A DNA stretch of 49,277 nt, taken from UBA4416 sp040389965 (GTDB lineage Bacteria > Bacteroidota > Bacteroidia > B-17B0 > Aurantibacillaceae). Below the pieces are notes generated by a model, which was not told the DNA's origin, did not search any database, and was given only the letters and a program-made list of their open reading frames with translations. The DNA lies in contig JAZJZF010000002.1 in assembly GCA_040389965.1 (NCBI GenBank), forward strand, positions 1-49,277, in the 5' to 3' direction. The stretch's first letter is position 1, and every line of letters begins with the position of its first letter. Positions 31,302 through 40,179 of this stretch are shown piece after piece. The translations under genes were made by a program, and so were the position numbers.

Positions 31302-31349
31302 AAAGACTCTATAGTGTATCGAGTAAATTCTAATGTGTTATCTTTGAAA

Positions 31350-32168
31350 ATGCAACACCAAGAATTTGAATCTCCTGAAGAACTACGGGATACCATAAAG
31401 TGTTTTTGGCACAACAGAAGAGAATCCGGGGAATTACAATCGAGTTTTGAGGTAGTACCCGATGGCTACGCTGAAATTATTTTTTATTTCGGAAGCACCT
31501 TAAGTATTTCTTCCAATGGAAGTTTGCAACCATTGCCATCACCGTTTATGATCGGGCTACTCAATCAGCCTGCTGTTTTTTACACAAAAAATCGTTTAGA
31601 TATTATTGGTATCAGGTGTTTTCCCTGGACCGTGTTTGATTTGCTTGGACTCCCCTCCGGTAAAGACGGAGTACGCCTGTTTGAACATCCTATCGCTCAA
31701 CTTCAATCTACATTGCATACATTGATTGATGCCGGTAGGATAGATGAAGCACTTGCGCAGGTAAAACAATATTTCCTGAGTGCACGGATAGGTATTGCTA
31801 CTGACAGTATGTTATTCAAAGCGGGTGTTGCTATGAGCAAGGCAAACGGCACCATGCCGGTAAGCCGGGTAGCAAAGGCAGCGCATGCAACGGTTCGTAC
31901 ACTGGAAAGAAAGTTTAAGCAATCTTCGGGCTATACTATTAAAGACGTGTCTAGCCTAATGCGCTTTGAGCAGGTACGTAATCAATTATGGCTCGATCCC
32001 GATTCGAATCTTGCCGGCTTAGCCCATGAGTTAGGTTATACTGATCAGTCCCACCTAAGCAGGGAATTTAAACGTTACAGCGGCACTACGCCAGCGGCAT
32101 TTGCAAGAAAAACGAAGAAAGGAAAACAGAATATCAGCAACAATTTTGTCGCATTTATACAAGCCTAA
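31350..32168 (+). CDS. AraC-family transcriptional regulator
   Basis: A 272-residue regulator. ATG at 31350 (MQHQEFESPEELRDTIKCFW) is preferred over an upstream GTG at 31314. The N-terminal domain (FEVVPDGYAEIIFYFGS ... IGIRCFPWTVFDLLG) is the cupin-like sensing module common in Bacteroidota and proteobacterial AraC proteins. The C-terminal double HTH has VSRVAKAAHATVRTLERKFKQSSGYTIKDV and NLAGLAHELGYTDQSHLSREFKRYSGTTPAAF. It lies 48 bases upstream of the Tet(X)-like gene and in the same direction, so it may control that gene. Confidence 0.9.
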   Translation: MQHQEFESPEELRDTIKCFWHNRRESGELQSSFEVVPDGYAEIIFYFGSTLSISSNGSLQPLPSPFMIGLLNQPAVFYTKNRLDIIGIRCFPWTVFDLLGLPSGKDGVRLFEHPIAQLQSTLHTLIDAGRIDEALAQVKQYFLSARIGIATDSMLFKAGVAMSKANGTMPVSRVAKAAHATVRTLERKFKQSSGYTIKDVSSLMRFEQVRNQLWLDPDSNLAGLAHELGYTDQSHLSREFKRYSGTTPAAFARKTKKGKQNISNNFVAFIQA

Positions 32169-32216
32169 GCCGGGAGCATTCCTGAATTTTGTGTCGTAAT
32201 TAAACAATACACAATC

Positions 32217-33350
32217 ATGTTACTGACACATAAAAAAGTAGCCATCATCGGTGCGGGACCGGTTGGTTTAACGATGGCAACATTACTACAGCAAAACGGA
32301 ATAGATGTAAGCGTTTACGAAAGAGACAAAGACGCACAAACAAGAATTTGGGGAGGTACGCTTGACCTGCATAAAGGTTCAGGGCAGGAAGCAATGAAAA
32401 AAGCAGGATTGCTGGAAAGTTATTTTGCTATAGCGAAACCCATGGGAAGAACCGTGGTTGATGAACATGGCAAGGTGTTGTTCCGTAAAAATACTAACCC
32501 AGAAGAGCGATATGACACTCCTGAGATAAACAGAACCGATTTAAGAAAACTATTGCTTGACAGTTTAGCAAGTGATACGGTTGTTTGGGACAGAAAATTT
32601 ACGGGACTCGAAAACCATAATGGAAAATGGCTTTTGCATTTTGAAAATGAAGAGAATGTAACGGCAGATTTTATAATTGGAGCTAATGGAGGAATGTCTA
32701 AGGCCCGAAAATATGTTACGGATACAGAAGTGCAATATACCGGAACGTTTATTATACAGGGCGAAGTATTTCAACCGGAACTAAAATGCAAGGAGTTCTT
32801 TCAACTGTGCGGCAATAACATACTTATGACCGCATGTAACGGTATTAATCTTGTTGCAAACCCCGATAATAATGGCGCATTGACCTACAACGTCACTTTT
32901 AGAAAGCCTGAAGAATGGGTTCATGAAAATAAATTAAACTTTGAAAATACAGACAGCATTGTTGCGTTCCTTTCAACTATGTTCTCTCATTGGCATGAGT
33001 GTTATACACAATTATTCCGATCAACCTCTTTCTTTGTTGGATTGCCGGCGAGAAAAATATCCCTTGATAAACCCTGGACAACTCATCGCTCTATACCTAT
33101 AACATTGATTGGAGATGCTGCACATGTAATGCCGCCCTTTGCCGGTAAGGGTGCAAATACCGGACTGATGGATGCCTTAATTTTATCTGATAATCTGACT
33201 AACGGAAAATTTGAAACCATAGAAGCCGCCATCAACGATTATGAACAACACATGTTTGTTTACGCAAAAGAAGCACAAGAGGAAACAAGTACAAACGAAA
33301 TAGACATGCATCAACCCCACTTTTCTTTCCAAAAAAGATTCAGCAAGTAA
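32217..33350 (+). CDS. Tet(X)-family FAD-dependent monooxygenase
   Basis: A 377-residue flavin monooxygenase, closely similar over its full length to Tet(X), the tetracycline-inactivating hydroxylase (from memory, offset 11 residues). Shared stretches include TLLQQNGIDVSVYERD, GTLDLHKGSGQEAMKKAGL and IGDAAHVMPPFAGKGANTG. FAD elements: GAGPVG 12-17, ER 35-36, R106, D300. Substrate-side positions: Q181 and M204 are kept, but R213, H234 and G236 of Tet(X) correspond to I202, T223 and N225. Tetracycline activity is therefore uncertain, and another aromatic polyketide could be the substrate. It sits after the AraC regulator and before a DrrAB-type exporter. Confidence 0.9.
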   Translation: MLLTHKKVAIIGAGPVGLTMATLLQQNGIDVSVYERDKDAQTRIWGGTLDLHKGSGQEAMKKAGLLESYFAIAKPMGRTVVDEHGKVLFRKNTNPEERYDTPEINRTDLRKLLLDSLASDTVVWDRKFTGLENHNGKWLLHFENEENVTADFIIGANGGMSKARKYVTDTEVQYTGTFIIQGEVFQPELKCKEFFQLCGNNILMTACNGINLVANPDNNGALTYNVTFRKPEEWVHENKLNFENTDSIVAFLSTMFSHWHECYTQLFRSTSFFVGLPARKISLDKPWTTHRSIPITLIGDAAHVMPPFAGKGANTGLMDALILSDNLTNGKFETIEAAINDYEQHMFVYAKEAQEETSTNEIDMHQPHFSFQKRFSK

Positions 33351-33470
33351 GCTACACGATAGTTTACTTAATAGAATATTATTATCAATAAGCTCTTTAA
33401 AACAGAACAAAACATTCACCTTTCAGAATCTACCGTTTACCGCCACCGGCTTACAGCGTGCCGAATAGCC

Positions 33471-33502
33471 TTTGAATACCAGCATCTGTCTATTTAAATT
33501 TG
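33471..33502 (+). promoter_or_regulatory. Promoter of the DrrAB-type exporter operon
   Basis: TTTG at 33471-33474 and TAAATTTG at 33495-33502 are 20 bases apart, a full match to the Bacteroidota consensus. Transcription would start near 33509, 15 bases before the ATG at 33524. Hence the exporter has its own promoter independent of the Tet(X)-like gene. Confidence 0.72.
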
Positions 33503-33523
33503 CCGCATCAGACATTCAATTAC

Positions 33524-34507
33524 ATGACACATCCATTCTCATCCACACTTAGAAATCCTAGCCTGGCCGTTGAAGCAGTAGGTTTGATCAAACACTTTGG
33601 CGACAATAAAGCCGTAGATGGCGTGAACATTCGTATTGAAGCCGGGCGCATCTATGGCGTACTTGGTCCCAACGGCGCCGGTAAAACCACTACTATTAAT
33701 ATGCTCTCCACATTACTGAAACCCGATAGCGGTCATGCCAGTATATTTGGCTACGACACCGTGCGTGAAGCCCATATGGTAAGACAACTGATTGGCCTCA
33801 CAGGCCAGTATGCTTCGGTAGATGAAAAAATATCTGGCTACGAAAATCTCTTCCTCTTCTCCCGGTTACTGGGCCTCAGCAGACAAGACGCGAAGAAAAA
33901 ATCTGAAGAATTACTTTTATCCTTTGGATTGATGGAAGCGGCAAAACGACCACTATCCAAATTTTCCGGAGGTATGCGTCGTCGTCTCGATCTTGCAGCC
34001 AGCCTCATTGCACAGCCTCCGCTCATATTTCTCGATGAGCCAACGACAGGGCTCGATCCGCGAACACGCCTGCAAATGTGGGATACTATTCGTCAGCTGG
34101 TTGCTTCCGGTTCTACCGTATTACTAACAACACAGTACCTTGACGAAGCCGATCAACTCGCCGATCGAATTGCGGTGATTGACAGAGGTCAGGTAATTGC
34201 CGAAGGCACGCCTTCCGAACTAAAAGCATCTGTAGGTATTGCCGCGCTTGAACTTCAATTGCGTTCGGCTGATCAGTCGCAAATAGCACACGATGTTATC
34301 CGACAAGTATTGGAAGTTGAATGCCATGTCTCGGCAGAAGGCAGGGTAACGGCTCCATTAGCCGATCCCGAGTTAATTACCGATGTATTACTGGCACTTA
34401 GAAATCATCACATAGGATTGGTAGAAGTAAGCGTTAAATCGCCTACACTCGATGAAGTATTCATGGCCATTACCGGCAAGGAAAAAGAAAAAACCATTAA
34501 CGCTTAG
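33524..34507 (+). CDS. ABC exporter ATP-binding subunit, daunorubicin-resistance (DrrA) type
   Basis: A 327-residue ATPase. ATG at 33524 is used; an in-frame TTG at 33500 overlaps the promoter. Walker A GPNGAGKTT 48-56, signature FSGGMRRRLDLAASL starting 147, Walker B LIFLDEP 167-173, and an H-loop position replaced by TTQYLDEADQLADR, which is typical of DrrA-type exporters (Q instead of H). The C-terminal extension ending LDEVFMAITGKEKE is also family-typical. It powers the permease encoded 10 bases downstream, pumping hydrophobic drugs such as anthracyclines or related compounds. Confidence 0.92.
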   Translation: MTHPFSSTLRNPSLAVEAVGLIKHFGDNKAVDGVNIRIEAGRIYGVLGPNGAGKTTTINMLSTLLKPDSGHASIFGYDTVREAHMVRQLIGLTGQYASVDEKISGYENLFLFSRLLGLSRQDAKKKSEELLLSFGLMEAAKRPLSKFSGGMRRRLDLAASLIAQPPLIFLDEPTTGLDPRTRLQMWDTIRQLVASGSTVLLTTQYLDEADQLADRIAVIDRGQVIAEGTPSELKASVGIAALELQLRSADQSQIAHDVIRQVLEVECHVSAEGRVTAPLADPELITDVLLALRNHHIGLVEVSVKSPTLDEVFMAITGKEKEKTINA

Positions 34508-34517
34508 TTCACCTCTT

Positions 34518-35324
34518 ATGAAAACAAACGAAACTCCTTTTCTGACGCTCAACAAAAGACCAACTGTAGCGCAAACCATTCAACAATCGCTAACAATGGC
34601 TTACCGCGGACTGCTAAAAGTCCGATATACTCCCGAGCAATTAGTGGATGTAACGGTACAACCCATTTTATTTACACTCATGTTCACTTATATTTTCGGT
34701 GGCGCCATTTCCGGTAATGTTCAAAATTACCTTCCTATCATCATCCCCGGCATCCTTGCTCAATCTATTCTAACAGGCGCTGTTACAATTGGGGTACAGT
34801 TGCGCGAAGACATGGACAAGGGTGTGTTCGACCGATTCAGATCTTTGCCTATTGCCCGTATTGCACCACTCGCAGGAGCCTTATTAGCCGATACGATCCG
34901 TTATACCCTTGTTACTGTTCTTACCTTTACTATGGGCTACATTATGGGCTACCGCCCTATGGCCGGCATACAAGGCATATTACTTGTAAGCGTGCTGGTA
35001 ATTTGTTTCGCCTGGTGCATTAGCTGGATCTTTGCACTTGCAGGCGTAATCGGGCGAAGCGCATCTACTGTTCAGGGTATTTCTATGATGATACTTTTTC
35101 CATTGACCTTCCTGTCTAATGCCTTTGTACCCACAGATACACTGCCAGCGGCACTTAAAGTATTTGTACAATTTAATCCGGTATCGCATTTGGTTACTGC
35201 TATTCGCGAACTCCTGAATCAGAATACAATTGGCACTGACTTTTGGCTTACCATTGCAGGAGGCCTTGTAATCCTGATTATATTTATCCCCTTAACCGTG
35301 AGGGCTTATATGCGGAAAGCCTGA
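34518..35324 (+). CDS. ABC-2 type permease, DrrB type
   Basis: A 268-residue membrane protein. ATG at 34518 (MKTNETPFLTLNKRPTVAQTIQQS) avoids the 22-codon extension that would overlap the upstream gene. Six helices are predicted. Conserved motifs are PEQLVDVTVQPILFTLMFTYIFGG, REDMDKGVFDRFRSLPIAR, TVQGISMMILFPLTFLSNAFVP and FNPVSHLVTAIREL, all characteristic of daunorubicin-resistance permeases. It pairs with the ATPase 10 bases upstream. A terminator follows at 35442. Confidence 0.92.
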   Translation: MKTNETPFLTLNKRPTVAQTIQQSLTMAYRGLLKVRYTPEQLVDVTVQPILFTLMFTYIFGGAISGNVQNYLPIIIPGILAQSILTGAVTIGVQLREDMDKGVFDRFRSLPIARIAPLAGALLADTIRYTLVTVLTFTMGYIMGYRPMAGIQGILLVSVLVICFAWCISWIFALAGVIGRSASTVQGISMMILFPLTFLSNAFVPTDTLPAALKVFVQFNPVSHLVTAIRELLNQNTIGTDFWLTIAGGLVILIIFIPLTVRAYMRKA

Positions 35325-35441
35325 TTATACGTTAGTTTTGGCAGTTTCACACAACTACGATGATAACAGACAAAGCTATTCAAATAACTATCTTTGCATA
35401 GTGAATTAAAAAACAATACGTGAAAAAACAACATCTATTCC

Positions 35442-35487
35442 GGTAACCCTATGGCGGACGAGTTCACCGAAGGGGTTGCCATTTTTT
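35442..35487 (+). terminator. Terminator of the DrrAB operon
   Basis: GGTAACCC (35442-35449) pairs with GGGTTGCC (35473-35480), one G-U pair, followed by ATTTTTTG. The 23-base loop is long, but the T-tract is good. Confidence 0.65.
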
Positions 35488-35545
35488 GTTTTACGAATGT
35501 GTATCTTTATTCATGTTATCAATTAAGTAATTATAATATCTGAAA

Positions 35546-36277
35546 ATGAAAGACAGCGACCTAAAACGAATTTCGAGATTAACCGCAATCCTTACACAGC
35601 TGCAAACAAAACGACTATTGACCGGGCCTGAACTGGCAAAGAAATTTAGCGTAAGCGTTAGAACCATTTATAGAGATCTAAAAATACTGGAGCAAGCAGG
35701 AGTCCCAATATCTACGGAAGAAGGCAAAGGATATTCACTGATGGAGGGATATAAAATTCCTCCCATCATGTTTACCGAAAACGAAGCAAATGCCTTAATT
35801 ACAGCAGGCCAATTGGTGCTGAAAAACAGAGATAGTTCTCTTATCAAAGAATATACAGAAGCCATCCAAAAAGTAAAAGCAGTATTGTTGTATTCAACAA
35901 AGGAAAAGGTTGAGCTATTATCAAAAAGGATTGCTGTGAGTCCTGCCATACCGGAAACAAGCACAAGTAACTCATTAACTTTAATTCAAAATGCTTTAAC
36001 AGACTTTAAAGTTTTGAATATCATGTATCATTCGGAACATAAAAACGAAAAAACAGAACGAAACATAGAACCTTTCGCCCTGTATTACAGCCTGCAAGAG
36101 AGTTGGACCCTTATTGCATATTGCAGACTAAGAAAGGATTACAGAATGTTTCGCCTGGATCGAATTTTAAAAATTCAACAAAGTGACTTAAGTTTCAAAC
36201 CTCACAAACTCACGCTCAAGGAATATTTAACCGAAAAAGAAAAAAAATTCAATACCCCTGACACACTCTTGTCATAA
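35546..36277 (+). CDS. WYL-domain (YafY-type) transcriptional regulator
   Basis: A 243-residue regulator. HTH_11-type N-terminus: LKRISRLTAILTQLQTKRLLTGPELAKKFSVSVRTIYRDLKILEQAGVPI (residues 3-52). It is followed by SLMEGYKIPPIMFTENEANALI, and by the C-terminal WYL sensing domain with IEPFALYYSLQESWTLIAYCRLRKDYRMFRLDRI, where the aromatic W-x-L equivalent reads SWTLIAYCRLR. Ligand unknown. A VOC gene follows after 41 bases; the pair is common and the regulator probably controls it. Confidence 0.88.
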   Translation: MKDSDLKRISRLTAILTQLQTKRLLTGPELAKKFSVSVRTIYRDLKILEQAGVPISTEEGKGYSLMEGYKIPPIMFTENEANALITAGQLVLKNRDSSLIKEYTEAIQKVKAVLLYSTKEKVELLSKRIAVSPAIPETSTSNSLTLIQNALTDFKVLNIMYHSEHKNEKTERNIEPFALYYSLQESWTLIAYCRLRKDYRMFRLDRILKIQQSDLSFKPHKLTLKEYLTEKEKKFNTPDTLLS

Positions 36278-36318
36278 TGCCCCGATACTTTTACGGTGTA
36301 ATCTTAAAAAACCGAAAA

Positions 36319-36729
36319 ATGAATCTAGTATCAATTCGCATTATTACCGCCAATATCAGCGGTTTAGTCAAATTTTATGAGCAAGTAACCGGGATGCCTG
36401 TAGTACAGTATACTCCCGATTTTGCCGAACTAAAAACCCAATCCGCAACTCTGGCAATTGGTAGTACCAATACCTTACAATTTTTTGGCGGAGAAGGAAT
36501 TGCACAAGCTGCTCAAAACCATTCCGCTATCATCGAATTTAGAGTAGATGATGTAGAAGAGGACTACAAAAGATTAACCGCTCTTCTTCAAAGTTGCATT
36601 GTTCAAAAACCCACTACAATGCCATGGGGTAATAAATCTCTTTTATTTCGCGACCCGGATGGCAACCTCGTAAACTTGTTTACGCCTGTTACACCCGAAG
36701 CAAGATTAAAGTTCGACGGTAAAGCTTAA
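36319..36729 (+). CDS. VOC (glyoxalase/bleomycin-resistance) superfamily protein
   Basis: A 136-residue protein starting at ATG 36319 (MNLVSIRIITANISGLVKFY). It has two beta-alpha-beta-beta-beta units: FYEQVTGMPVVQYTPDFAEL and IIEFRVDDVEEDYKRLTALLQS, ending LLFRDPDGNLVNLFTPV, the typical metal-site strand. An in-frame ATG at 36277 would make it overlap the regulator by one base. A stress or drug-binding role is likely by family. It is second after the WYL regulator, with a terminator at 36782. Confidence 0.85.
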   Translation: MNLVSIRIITANISGLVKFYEQVTGMPVVQYTPDFAELKTQSATLAIGSTNTLQFFGGEGIAQAAQNHSAIIEFRVDDVEEDYKRLTALLQSCIVQKPTTMPWGNKSLLFRDPDGNLVNLFTPVTPEARLKFDGKA

Positions 36730-36781
36730 CAAATCAAATACGCATTACCTTTAGGAGACACATTGCAAAAATAGGTAGATT

Positions 36782-36829
36782 AGTCCGGCCAGGAAGTAGT
36801 ATCTTTCAATGATACACGGCCGGACTTTT
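36782..36829 (+). terminator. Terminator of the WYL-VOC operon
   Basis: AGTCCGGCC (36782-36790) pairs perfectly with GGCCGGACT (36818-36826), tail TTTT. Inside it, GTATC and GATAC form a second short stem. Confidence 0.82.
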
Positions 36830-37105
36830 CAATGAAATTTGAGAAGTCCATAATGTTTCACCTTGTATTTATTGTTTTATTAACTGTATGTCAAAATGGA
36901 GTTTTATCTCTTCGTTATTTAATTTTCTTAATTCAAATATCTTAATAAAACGCTTATGTTCTACGCCTTATGGCACAGATTCCCATTCCATAGTACGGAA
37001 TGGTTTCAAACAGATACCCGTCTGATGGCATAGCATTTGCGTGAATTATAGCGGAATTACAATTAGTTATAGTGTTCCATTTTATTTACTCATAAACTCA
37101 GGTAT
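36830..37105. other. Intergenic region with an inverted repeat
   Basis: No convincing ORF on either strand. A perfect 7-bp inverted repeat, CCATTCC (36983-36989) and GGAATGG (36997-37003), with a 7-base spacer, lies about 100 bases upstream of the FAD-Rieske gene. It may be an operator; no clear TAnnTTTG promoter was found beside it. Confidence 0.45.
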
Positions 37106-38674
37106 ATGGCATTTCCAGGAAAAGATAATATGGAAGATGGCAATCTTACTTCCGGAAAAAACAGAAGTTGTTGGTTTGATAAAAATAGTTCAACACATCA
37201 ATTTACAACGCTGCAGGAAAATACAGAAACAGATGTTGTCATTATAGGTGGCGGCCTGGCAGGGCTTACAAGTGCTTATTGCCTTGCTACTACAGGTAAA
37301 AAAGTGGTTGTAGTAGAAGATGGTTATATAGGAAGTGGCGAAACAGGAAGAACAACTGCACAAATTGTTACCGCGCTGGATGACCGGTATTTTAATATGG
37401 AAACCATTTTTGGGAAGGAAAATACTGCACTCATAGCTGAAAGTCATCGACGGGCTATCGATTTTATTGAAGAGGTAGTGAACAAAGAAAACATCCATTG
37501 CAGTTTTGAAAAAGTAAACGGCTACTTATTTCTTCATCCATCTGATCATGAAGAAAGCCTTCAAAAGGAATTAGAGGCTATGCATAGATGTGGGATGAAA
37601 GCCGAATTGCTGAATGAAACGCCGGGTATGCCAACCGAAAAAAAATCGATTCTCTTTCCTGAACAGGCCCAATTTCAGCCAATAAATTATTTACTGGGTT
37701 TATGCAAAGCCATCGAAAAAAAGGGTGGCCGCATATTTATTAAAACCCATGCTTCAAAAATTGATCATACAGGAATTACAAGTGATCATGGATTTACCAT
37801 AAAAGCAAAACATATTGTAGTAGCAACCAATGCCCCTGTGAATGATACTTACGCCATGATGCTCAAGCAATGGGCTTACAGAAGCTATGTGATAGGAGCT
37901 TTGATAAAAAAAGATACGCTTCCAAAAGCTATGTGGTGGGATACCGGCGACCAGAATACAAGCGGAAGCGCACCTTATCATTATGTGAGATTAAACAACT
38001 ATTCTGACGATTATGATCTATTGATTTGTGGTGGCGAAGATCATATTGTAGGGCAATCAGATATACCGGAAGAAGATCGATATGCCCGTTTGGAAAAATG
38101 GACACGGGAAAGATTTCCAATTGAAAAGATCATTCATAGCTGGTCGGGAGAAACTTTAGTTCCCATGGATTCCATCGCCTTTATAGGAAGAAACAGATTT
38201 GACAAAAACAATGTATATATTATTACAGGCGATGCAGGAATTGGTATGACCTACTGCACCATTGGCGGAATGTTGGTTACCGATTTAATAAATGAAAAAC
38301 CAAATAAATGGGAACATATTTATAAGCCATCGCGTTTTACTTTAAAAGCAAGCGAACCCTTTTTTAAAATGCTTAAAAGTGATTTGATAGAAGTTTTAAA
38401 AAAATGGTTTTATTCCGATATAGCTGATATTAATTCGGTTAAAGCGGATGAAGCAAAAATAGTAGAATTAGACGGCAAGAAATGCGGCGCTTACCGCGAT
38501 GCATCAGGAAAATTGTTTTTAGTATCTGCCGAATGCACACATTTAAAATGTATGGTAAGCTGGAACAATAGTGAAAAGAGCTGGGATTGCCCTTGCCATG
38601 GCAGTCGTTTTACCTATACAGGAAAGGTTATTAACGGCCCCGCTAATAATGATCTGGCGTCTTTTTCGGAGTAA
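37106..38674 (+). CDS. FAD-dependent oxidoreductase with C-terminal Rieske domain
   Basis: A 522-residue two-domain enzyme. DAO-type FAD domain: the dinucleotide motif VVIIGGGLAGLTSAYCLATTGKKVVVVE starts near residue 45, SGETGRTTAQI follows, and the second FAD block is NVYIITGDAGIGMTYCTIGG. The C-terminal Rieske [2Fe-2S] domain has ligands C477-x-H479 and C495-x-x-H498 (CTHLKC, CPCHGSRF). This fusion passes electrons between flavin and iron-sulphur cluster; the substrate is not known. The gene has no co-directional neighbours nearby and is convergent with the RND operon. Confidence 0.92.
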   Translation: MAFPGKDNMEDGNLTSGKNRSCWFDKNSSTHQFTTLQENTETDVVIIGGGLAGLTSAYCLATTGKKVVVVEDGYIGSGETGRTTAQIVTALDDRYFNMETIFGKENTALIAESHRRAIDFIEEVVNKENIHCSFEKVNGYLFLHPSDHEESLQKELEAMHRCGMKAELLNETPGMPTEKKSILFPEQAQFQPINYLLGLCKAIEKKGGRIFIKTHASKIDHTGITSDHGFTIKAKHIVVATNAPVNDTYAMMLKQWAYRSYVIGALIKKDTLPKAMWWDTGDQNTSGSAPYHYVRLNNYSDDYDLLICGGEDHIVGQSDIPEEDRYARLEKWTRERFPIEKIIHSWSGETLVPMDSIAFIGRNRFDKNNVYIITGDAGIGMTYCTIGGMLVTDLINEKPNKWEHIYKPSRFTLKASEPFFKMLKSDLIEVLKKWFYSDIADINSVKADEAKIVELDGKKCGAYRDASGKLFLVSAECTHLKCMVSWNNSEKSWDCPCHGSRFTYTGKVINGPANNDLASFSE

Positions 38675-38681
38675 ACATTAA

Positions 38682-38713
38682 AAAAGCCTTCACAAAAAAT
38701 CGTGAAGGCTTTT
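38682..38713. terminator. Bidirectional terminator
   Basis: AAAAGCCTTCAC (38682-38693) and GTGAAGGCTTTT (38702-38713) form a 12-bp perfect stem with an 8-base loop, between the convergent FAD-Rieske gene and the RND operon. Confidence 0.9.
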
Positions 38714-38736
38714 AAAATTAACTTGTTAGCTTAGGA

Positions 38737-40179
38737 TTAATTCCAGCCGCCACCCAATGCCCTATATATATTAACTCTGGCATTAAATTGTTGCATCTTG
38801 ATTTCCACTAAATCAAATTTCGATTCTAAGGCATCACGCTGGGTTAACAATACTTCCATATAATCTGCCCTGGCCGATTTAAAGAGACCGGTAGAGATTT
38901 CGATTGACTGGGTAAGTGCTTCCACTTGTTTTGCTTTTAGATCGTAACTTTTTTTAAGGTTACTGATATTAGACAATTGATTCACCACTTCGATGTGTGC
39001 TCTTAAAATAGAACGCTCGTAATTATACACTGCTTGTACCTGTTTTGAATTAGCAGAATAATACGTTGCTTTTATCGCATTACGATTGATCAATGGTGCT
39101 ACTAAATCTCCGGCAAGAGAAAACAACAACGATTGTGGTGTCTTAATTAAATAGGCCGGATTAAATGCTCCGAAACCCATACCGGCCGTAATCATTAAGG
39201 ATGGATAAAAATTAGCTTTCGCCGATTTTACATCAAACTTAGTTGCTGTCAGTTCTTTCTCAGCTTGCTTAATATCCGGGCGGTTGCTTAACAACTGCGA
39301 AGGAATACCCGATTGTATTGTATCTATTGACAAATCAATGAAGTTTTTCGAATTCCTTGCCACCGGCTGAGGAAAACGCCCTACCAGAAAATTAATTCTG
39401 TTTTCGGTTTCTATGATTTGCTGTTCAATATAATACTGATGGCTTTGGTTTTTAAGTACCTCTGCTTCAAATTTACGTACTGCCAGTTCTGTAACCTTCG
39501 CCGCTTGTTTTTCCAGTTTTACAATCTCTAAAGCATTCTGTTGAATCGCGATGTTTGCCTTCAGAATTTCCAACTGATTATCCAATGCAATTAATTCGTA
39601 ATAAGAATTAGCAATTTCTGAAATCAGGTTCGTTACCATAAAATTCTTACCTTCTATGGTAGACAGGTACCTGTAGATAGCTGACTTTTTAGAGTTGCGC
39701 AGTCTTTTCCAAATATCTATCTCCCAGGACACATTAACGCCCACCAAATAATTTGGTAATGGATCAGGAAATTTTTTACCGGGCATGATCTCATTCGCAT
39801 CATCGCTTGCTCCTTGGCTAGTGTAGCGGCCAACCTTTTCAACGCCTGCTCCTGCTCCTACTCCAAGGTTAGGTAAGTAAGCCCCTTTGCGGGCCCTTAC
39901 TTCGTTTTTGGCAATATTAATTTCCTGCAGCATGATATTCAGTTCCTGATTATTTTTCAGAGCATCATCAATCAGCGTAGACAAATTTGGATCGGTAAAG
40001 AAATCCTTCCATTTTGTTTTCGCGATATTAACGCTGTCTTTTGAACTGTTAAAGCTCTCAGGAACTTTTTTGTTTTCTGTTTTATGAACCACCTGAGATG
40101 GCCCTACACATGCTGTATACACCAGGGATACACAAGCGATCCCCAGGTAAATATATATTTTATTTTTCCTCATGGTCAT
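38737..40179 (-). CDS. RND efflux outer-membrane factor (NodT/TolC-type lipoprotein)
   Basis: A 480-residue outer-membrane channel. Lipobox VYTAC-VGPS puts the acylated cysteine at about residue 24. Two TolC-type halves of long helices and barrel strands are seen, with DPNLSTLIDDALKNNQELNIMLQEI, GAYLPNLGVGAGAG, LLSNRPDIKQAEKELTATKFDVKSAKANFYPSLMITAG and LTQRDALESKFDLVEIKMQQFNARVNIYRALGGGWN. Its start overlaps the end of the permease gene by 20 bases. It is the last gene of a complete tripartite operon. Confidence 0.93.
   Translation of the reverse strand: MTMRKNKIYIYLGIACVSLVYTACVGPSQVVHKTENKKVPESFNSSKDSVNIAKTKWKDFFTDPNLSTLIDDALKNNQELNIMLQEINIAKNEVRARKGAYLPNLGVGAGAGVEKVGRYTSQGASDDANEIMPGKKFPDPLPNYLVGVNVSWEIDIWKRLRNSKKSAIYRYLSTIEGKNFMVTNLISEIANSYYELIALDNQLEILKANIAIQQNALEIVKLEKQAAKVTELAVRKFEAEVLKNQSHQYYIEQQIIETENRINFLVGRFPQPVARNSKNFIDLSIDTIQSGIPSQLLSNRPDIKQAEKELTATKFDVKSAKANFYPSLMITAGMGFGAFNPAYLIKTPQSLLFSLAGDLVAPLINRNAIKATYYSANSKQVQAVYNYERSILRAHIEVVNQLSNISNLKKSYDLKAKQVEALTQSIEISTGLFKSARADYMEVLLTQRDALESKFDLVEIKMQQFNARVNIYRALGGGWN

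Noticed and set aside
31339..31346. TATCTTTG, a perfect match to the Bacteroidota -7 box, just before the AraC start
   Set aside because: It would put the transcription start at or past the ATG at 31350, and no -33 TTG is properly spaced, so it is probably chance.
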